NCBI GenBank assembly: GCA_002412795.1
Contig: DHVS01000017.1
Coordinates: 1 to 18,451, forward strand
Direction: 5' to 3'
Length of the DNA stretch: 18,451 nucleotides
Origin: a bacterium UBP2_UBA5202
Lineage (GTDB): Bacteria; Edwardsbacteria; AC1; EtOH8
Shown here: positions 15,721-18,451 of the stretch, piece by piece
Layout of the letters: every line of letters starts with the position of its first letter
How positions within the stretch are numbered: position 1 is the stretch's first letter
Made by a program: the position numbers and the translations under genes
The notes under the pieces: generated by a model
Told to the model about the DNA's origin: nothing
Databases searched by the model: none
Seen by the model: the letters and a program-made list of their open reading frames with translations, nothing else

Positions 15721-15749
15721 ATGATATTAAAAAGTTTTCCCATTGTCAA
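15721..15749 (-). promoter_or_regulatory. Predicted sigma70-type promoter of the barrel/lipoprotein unit
   Basis: On the minus strand a perfect TTGACA (15749-15744), 17 nt, then TATCAT (15726-15721). Transcription would begin near 15714, giving a leader of about 127 nt that includes AAGGAGGTGA and an AT-rich stretch. This is a consensus match only. Confidence 0.65.
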
Positions 15750-15838
15750 GGATAAAAATTGTTTTTTTTAAACTTTTTCGCTTCCGGTTGGCATAAAACC
15801 ATTCCGACGGCAAATTTTGGGCCTGGGATAAATATCTA

Positions 15839-15866
15839 TTGACTAAATTTACGCAGGTGGTATAAT
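15839..15866 (+). promoter_or_regulatory. Predicted sigma70-type promoter, plus strand
   Basis: TTGACT (15839-15844), 16 nt, then a perfect TATAAT (15861-15866). The start site would be near 15873. It can drive the transglutaminase-ABC genes through a leader of about 240 nt and lies 45 nt upstream of a small ORF with its own ribosome site. Confidence 0.7.
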
Positions 15867-15910
15867 TATTAATGGGGTCAGTATACAAGTAATATTTTTA
15901 TTAGGAATCC

Positions 15911-16051
15911 ATGAAACCACTTGTAGTGAGTGTGCGTTGCGCTGAGCCTGCCGAAGTGCCGAACTATGAACACTTAACTGTAAAAACCCTATCGATTCCT
16001 GCGTTCCTGCTTGTCCGCCGCAGCCGCAGCGAAGGCAGAGCTTCCTTATAG
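15911..16051 (+). CDS. Possible 46-residue small protein (low confidence)
   Basis: ATG at 15911 is preceded by AGGA 4 nt away and by the promoter at 15839-15866, and the frame stays open for 46 codons to TAG. The peptide begins MKPLVVSVRCAEPAEV and ends RSRSEGRASL, with no signal peptide or known motif. Part of it is read through the dispersed strings GCTGAGCCTGCCGAAG (15940-15957) and GTCCGCCGCAGCCGCAGCGA (16013-16032), so it may be translated repeat sequence rather than a conserved gene. The alternative is a non-coding leader of the transglutaminase transcript. Confidence 0.25.
   Translation: MKPLVVSVRCAEPAEVPNYEHLTVKTLSIPAFLLVRRSRSEGRASL
15940..15957 (+). repeat. CTGAGC...GCCGAAG dispersed repeat, short copy 3
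   Basis: CGCTGAGCCTGCCGAAG matches the ends of the elements at 8146-8192 and 10502-10546 with the middle missing. A second dispersed string rich in CCGCAGC follows at 16013-16039. Confidence 0.4.
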
Positions 16052-16115
16052 AATAAATCCATTTGTCTTCGGCTGTTATGCAATTAATTAAGTGCTCTGG
16101 TTAATAAGACTGCTT

Positions 16116-17579
16116 ATGAACAAAAAAGCCTTCATTCTTATACTGCTGGGCCTGGTTTGGGCCGGGTCTTTGGCCTGGTTCGGCTTGGGCCGGATCGGCT
16201 GCCAGCCGGCCGGGCTTAAGAACAGGCCCCGGGCCGTGGCCGGGTCCGAACAATGGCAAGGCATCTATTACCAGGACCAGAAGATAGGCTACTCGGTCAC
16301 CATGACCAGAGTGCTTACGGAAGGCGGCCAGGCCGTATCCAATAAGTCGCTGATGCGCCTGCCGCTGATGGGCGAGGTCCGCCAGGTGGCCACCACTTTG
16401 AACTACGACCTAGACAAGGATTACCGGCTGACCGGCTTTGAATTCAAGATGGGCGGGGCGGCCGAGATCTCGGTTAAGGGCCGGGTAATGGGGAAGCGTC
16501 TGGGACTGGAGATAATTTCCAACGGACAGAGCCAGAATACGGAGATGGACATCCCCGGCAACATCACCATGCCCGAGGCCCTGGAGCCGATGCTGATCGG
16601 CAAGAGCCTGGTCCCCGGCAAGGAATACGGCTTCTCGGTATTTGACCCGGCTTCCATGGCGGTGGTGCCCCTGACGGTGATGGTGATCGGCTCCGACTCC
16701 CTGCGGCTGGATGACCTGTGGACGCCGGCAGTAAAGCTGGAGGTCAGCTTCTCCGGCTCCAAGAGCCTGGCCTGGGTGGACAGTTTGGGCCAGACCCTTA
16801 AGGAGGAAGGCCCGCTGGGGATCACCTTGCTCCGCCAGACCAGGGAGCAGGCCCTGTTACTGCCGGAAGATTTTCCCGGGATGGACATGCTGGGCAGCAT
16901 TGCGGTGCCGGTGCTTAAAGGGGAACTGCCCAAGCCAAGAGAGACCGAACGGATGGTGATCGCGGTCTCGGGGTTGGACCTGAAAGGCCTGGACGTTTCC
17001 GGGGGACGGCAGACGGTGACCGACAGCCTGAAGCAGGTGGTGCAGATCACCCGGGAACAGACTCCCGAACTTCAAACGGTAAACAGTAAACAGTCCGAAA
17101 TGGCCGAGTTTTTAAAGCCCACGGTGCTGATCCAATCGCAGGACCCGGAGATAAAGAAGCTGGCCCAAAGCCTGGTAAAGGAAAAAAAGAGCGACTGGGA
17201 CAAGACCCTGGCTTTGGAAAAGTGGGTGTTTGAGAACCTGGAGAAGAGCATGACCATCAGCCTGCCCTCGGCGGTGGAGGTGCTGCAGTCACGGCGGGGC
17301 GACTGCAACGAACACGCCACATTATTTGCGGCCCTGGCCCGGGCCGCCGGACTGCCCTGCAAGATCTCCCTGGGAGTGGTCTATCTGGACGGCAAGTTCT
17401 ACTACCACGCCTGGAACTCGGTTTACTGCGGAAAGTGGATCGAGCTGGACCCCACCTTCGGACAGGCCCCGGCCGACGCCGCCCGCCTGCGATTGGTGGA
17501 GGGCGACCTCAGCCAGCAGACCCGTTTGCTTTCCGCCTTCGGCAACCTTAAAATTGAGATATTGGAACACCGGCCATGA
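16116..17579 (+). CDS. Membrane-anchored transglutaminase-like protein
   Basis: This is a 487-residue protein from the ATG at 16116. It starts with a signal anchor or signal peptide, MNKKAFILILLGLVWAGSLAWFGLG, so the bulk is outside the cytoplasm. The long middle part (about residues 50-310) is a beta-rich region without known motifs. The last 130 residues are a transglutaminase-like domain with triad C397 (RRGDCNEH), H431 (YYHAWN) and D445 (ELDPTFGQ). Bacterial members of this fold are often proteases or peptidoglycan- or protein-modifying enzymes; the substrate is unknown. A GTG frame from 16092 adds 8 residues but lacks a ribosome site, so the ATG is preferred. Residues 321-328 (TVNSKQSE) are encoded by an AAACAGTAAACAG repeat in a linker. 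It overlaps the ABC ATPase gene by 4 nt. Confidence 0.9.
   Translation: MNKKAFILILLGLVWAGSLAWFGLGRIGCQPAGLKNRPRAVAGSEQWQGIYYQDQKIGYSVTMTRVLTEGGQAVSNKSLMRLPLMGEVRQVATTLNYDLDKDYRLTGFEFKMGGAAEISVKGRVMGKRLGLEIISNGQSQNTEMDIPGNITMPEALEPMLIGKSLVPGKEYGFSVFDPASMAVVPLTVMVIGSDSLRLDDLWTPAVKLEVSFSGSKSLAWVDSLGQTLKEEGPLGITLLRQTREQALLLPEDFPGMDMLGSIAVPVLKGELPKPRETERMVIAVSGLDLKGLDVSGGRQTVTDSLKQVVQITREQTPELQTVNSKQSEMAEFLKPTVLIQSQDPEIKKLAQSLVKEKKSDWDKTLALEKWVFENLEKSMTISLPSAVEVLQSRRGDCNEHATLFAALARAAGLPCKISLGVVYLDGKFYYHAWNSVYCGKWIELDPTFGQAPADAARLRLVEGDLSQQTRLLSAFGNLKIEILEHRP
17076..17097 (+). repeat. GTAAACAG repeat inside the transglutaminase-like gene
   Basis: ACGGTAAACAGTAAACAGTC is in frame and encodes TVNSKQS. 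AACAGTAAACAG and ACGGTAAAC are shared with the non-coding spacer at 3384-3413 (minus strand). It sits in the linker between the unknown middle region and the catalytic domain. Confidence 0.5.
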
Positions 17580-18316
17580 ACCAGGGAATAGAACTTAAGA
17601 ACCTGAGCAAATCGTACGGTGCCAAGCTGGCGGTCAACGGCATCAGCCTGTCCATCGGGCCGGGCGAGATCTTCGGCCTGCTGGGGCCCAACGGGGCCGG
17701 CAAGACCACCACCCTCAAGATGCTGGCCGGGATCTTAAGGCCGGACTCCGGCGCCCGGTCCATCTGCGGCTTTGATGTGGAGCAGGAACCCTTGAAGGCC
17801 AAGCAGTGCCTGGGTTTCATCCCCGACGACCCCTTCATTTATGAGAAGCTCTCCGGGAGGGAATTTTTGCACCTGGTGGCCCGGCTTTACGGCTGTTCTA
17901 ATCAAGGCCTGGAACAGCGGGTGGAGGAGCTGATAGACAGGTTCGAGGCCCGGGAGTGGATAGACCGCCGGGCCGAGAGCTATTCCCACGGCATGCGCCA
18001 GAAGACGGTGCTGGCCGCCACCCTGCTCCACCAGCCGAAAGTATACCTGATAGACGAACCTTTGGTGGGACTGGACCCGGCCAGCATCATATTGGTGAAA
18101 AGGATCTTTCAGGAGGAGGCCCAAAAGGGCTGCGCCCTGCTGGTCTCCACCCACACTTTGAGCCTGGCCGAATCCACCTGCCACCGGATCGGCATCATCG
18201 CCAGCGGAAAACTGGCGGCCCTGGGCACCCTGGAAGAACTGCGGGAGCTGTCCCAGCACCGGCACCAGGACCTGGAGAGCCTGTACCTGGAATTCACCCG
18301 GAACCCGGGGAATTAG
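17576..18316 (+). CDS. ABC transporter ATP-binding protein
   Basis: This is a 246-residue ATPase of the ABC-2/CcmA-like drug and polysaccharide export class (DrrA/NatA type). Walker A is GPNGAGKTT (37-45, K43), with TLKMLAGIL after it. The signature is YSHGMRQK, a common ABC-2 variant of LSGGQ. Walker B and D-loop are VYLIDEPLVGLDP, and the switch His is in STHTLSLAE. No permease domain is present, so the membrane partner should be encoded next, beyond the window. The ATG lies inside the transglutaminase stop (ATGA), indicating coupled translation and a joint role, perhaps export or envelope assembly. Substrate is unknown. A CACAAA-type inverted repeat follows the stop. Confidence 0.94.
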   Translation: MNQGIELKNLSKSYGAKLAVNGISLSIGPGEIFGLLGPNGAGKTTTLKMLAGILRPDSGARSICGFDVEQEPLKAKQCLGFIPDDPFIYEKLSGREFLHLVARLYGCSNQGLEQRVEELIDRFEAREWIDRRAESYSHGMRQKTVLAATLLHQPKVYLIDEPLVGLDPASIILVKRIFQEEAQKGCALLVSTHTLSLAESTCHRIGIIASGKLAALGTLEELRELSQHRHQDLESLYLEFTRNPGN

Positions 18317-18424
18317 CCACAAAAAAGCACAGAATTCACAAAAATAAAGAACCACTATTTTTATAATATAATTTGTGTTTTATGTGCCCATTCGACTTTG
18401 CTCCGGGCAGGCTTTTTGTGACTA
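18315..18424. repeat. CACAAA/CACGAA-family inverted repeat after the ABC gene
   Basis: The left part GCCACAAAAAAGCACAGAAT (18316-18335) continues into TCACAAAAA. The right part AATTTGTGTTTTATGTGCCC (18370-18389) pairs with it imperfectly, and GGCTTTTTGTGAC follows at 18410-18422. The two right-hand segments are separated by a GACTTTGCTCCGGGCAGGC string. It is the most AT-rich copy of the family seen at 2316 and 10005. The last 30 bases of the window hold nothing else recognised. Confidence 0.55.
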
Positions 18425-18451
18425 AATACTGGACTTTGGCAAAATCAGGCA

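Larger units (their letters stand above)
15588..16115. other. Divergent intergenic region
   Basis: This 528-nt AT-rich spacer separates the minus-strand barrel gene from the plus-strand transglutaminase gene. It holds one promoter for each direction and an orphan consensus Shine-Dalgarno on the minus strand (15676-15661). It also holds a possible small ORF (15911-16051) made partly of dispersed repeat sequence. No other gene is seen. Confidence 0.6.

Noticed and set aside
16092..16115. GTG start extending the transglutaminase-like protein by 8 residues
   Set aside because: There is no Shine-Dalgarno, and the ATG at 16116 gives a typical signal-anchor N-terminus (MNKKAFIL).

Overview
The window is a stretch of a bacterial chromosome of roughly 55-60 % GC. 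About 15.5 kb of it (1 to 15,587) is read from the minus strand and the last 2.4 kb from the plus strand. An outer-membrane-barrel-like protein, a lipoprotein and YajC point to a Gram-negative-type envelope. The gene order, the short dispersed repeats in most spacers and a mobile-type four-helix-bundle gene suggest an environmental, probably little-cultured lineage. I cannot name the phylum; a candidate phylum is a guess.

Region by region, following minus-strand transcription from high to low coordinates. (1) 15,587-12,618: an envelope transcription unit with a good sigma70-type promoter, a predicted beta-barrel protein, an Ig-like lipoprotein and a strong hairpin terminator. (2) 12,529-8,348: nucleoside salvage (deoB, cdd) with a four-helix-bundle gene wedged between them, then yajC, def and a fused Sua5 / low-molecular-weight phosphatase gene. 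(3) 8,313-7,771: a promoter, tRNA-Val(CAC) and a perfect 16-bp terminator hairpin. (4) 7,571-1: a DNA replication and topology block of recF, a Nudix (MutT-like) gene, a DciA/DUF721 gene and gyrB. A methyltransferase and an unknown small gene follow, and then gyrA, which runs off the window. On the plus strand (15,839-18,316) a promoter is followed by a possible 46-codon ORF, a membrane-anchored transglutaminase-like protein and an overlapping ABC-transporter ATPase. The ABC permease is probably just outside the window.

Functionally, recF, dciA and gyrBA serve replication and repair. The Nudix protein may cleanse the nucleotide pool. DeoB and Cdd work in nucleoside catabolism. Def and the Sua5 domain act on protein maturation and tRNA t6A modification.

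The points most worth a second look are these. The 3' half of gyrA has codon use sharply different from its 5' half and from the sampled transglutaminase gene: Arg is CGC in 27 of 30 cases against 8 of 27. This means recombination or an assembly misjoin near 1,070-1,130. The Sua5-phosphatase fusion carries the Thr typical of YwlE-type arginine phosphatases. Inverted repeats surround the four-helix-bundle gene, and one of them supplies the first codons of cdd. Several families of dispersed repeats run into coding ends and even into a reading frame.
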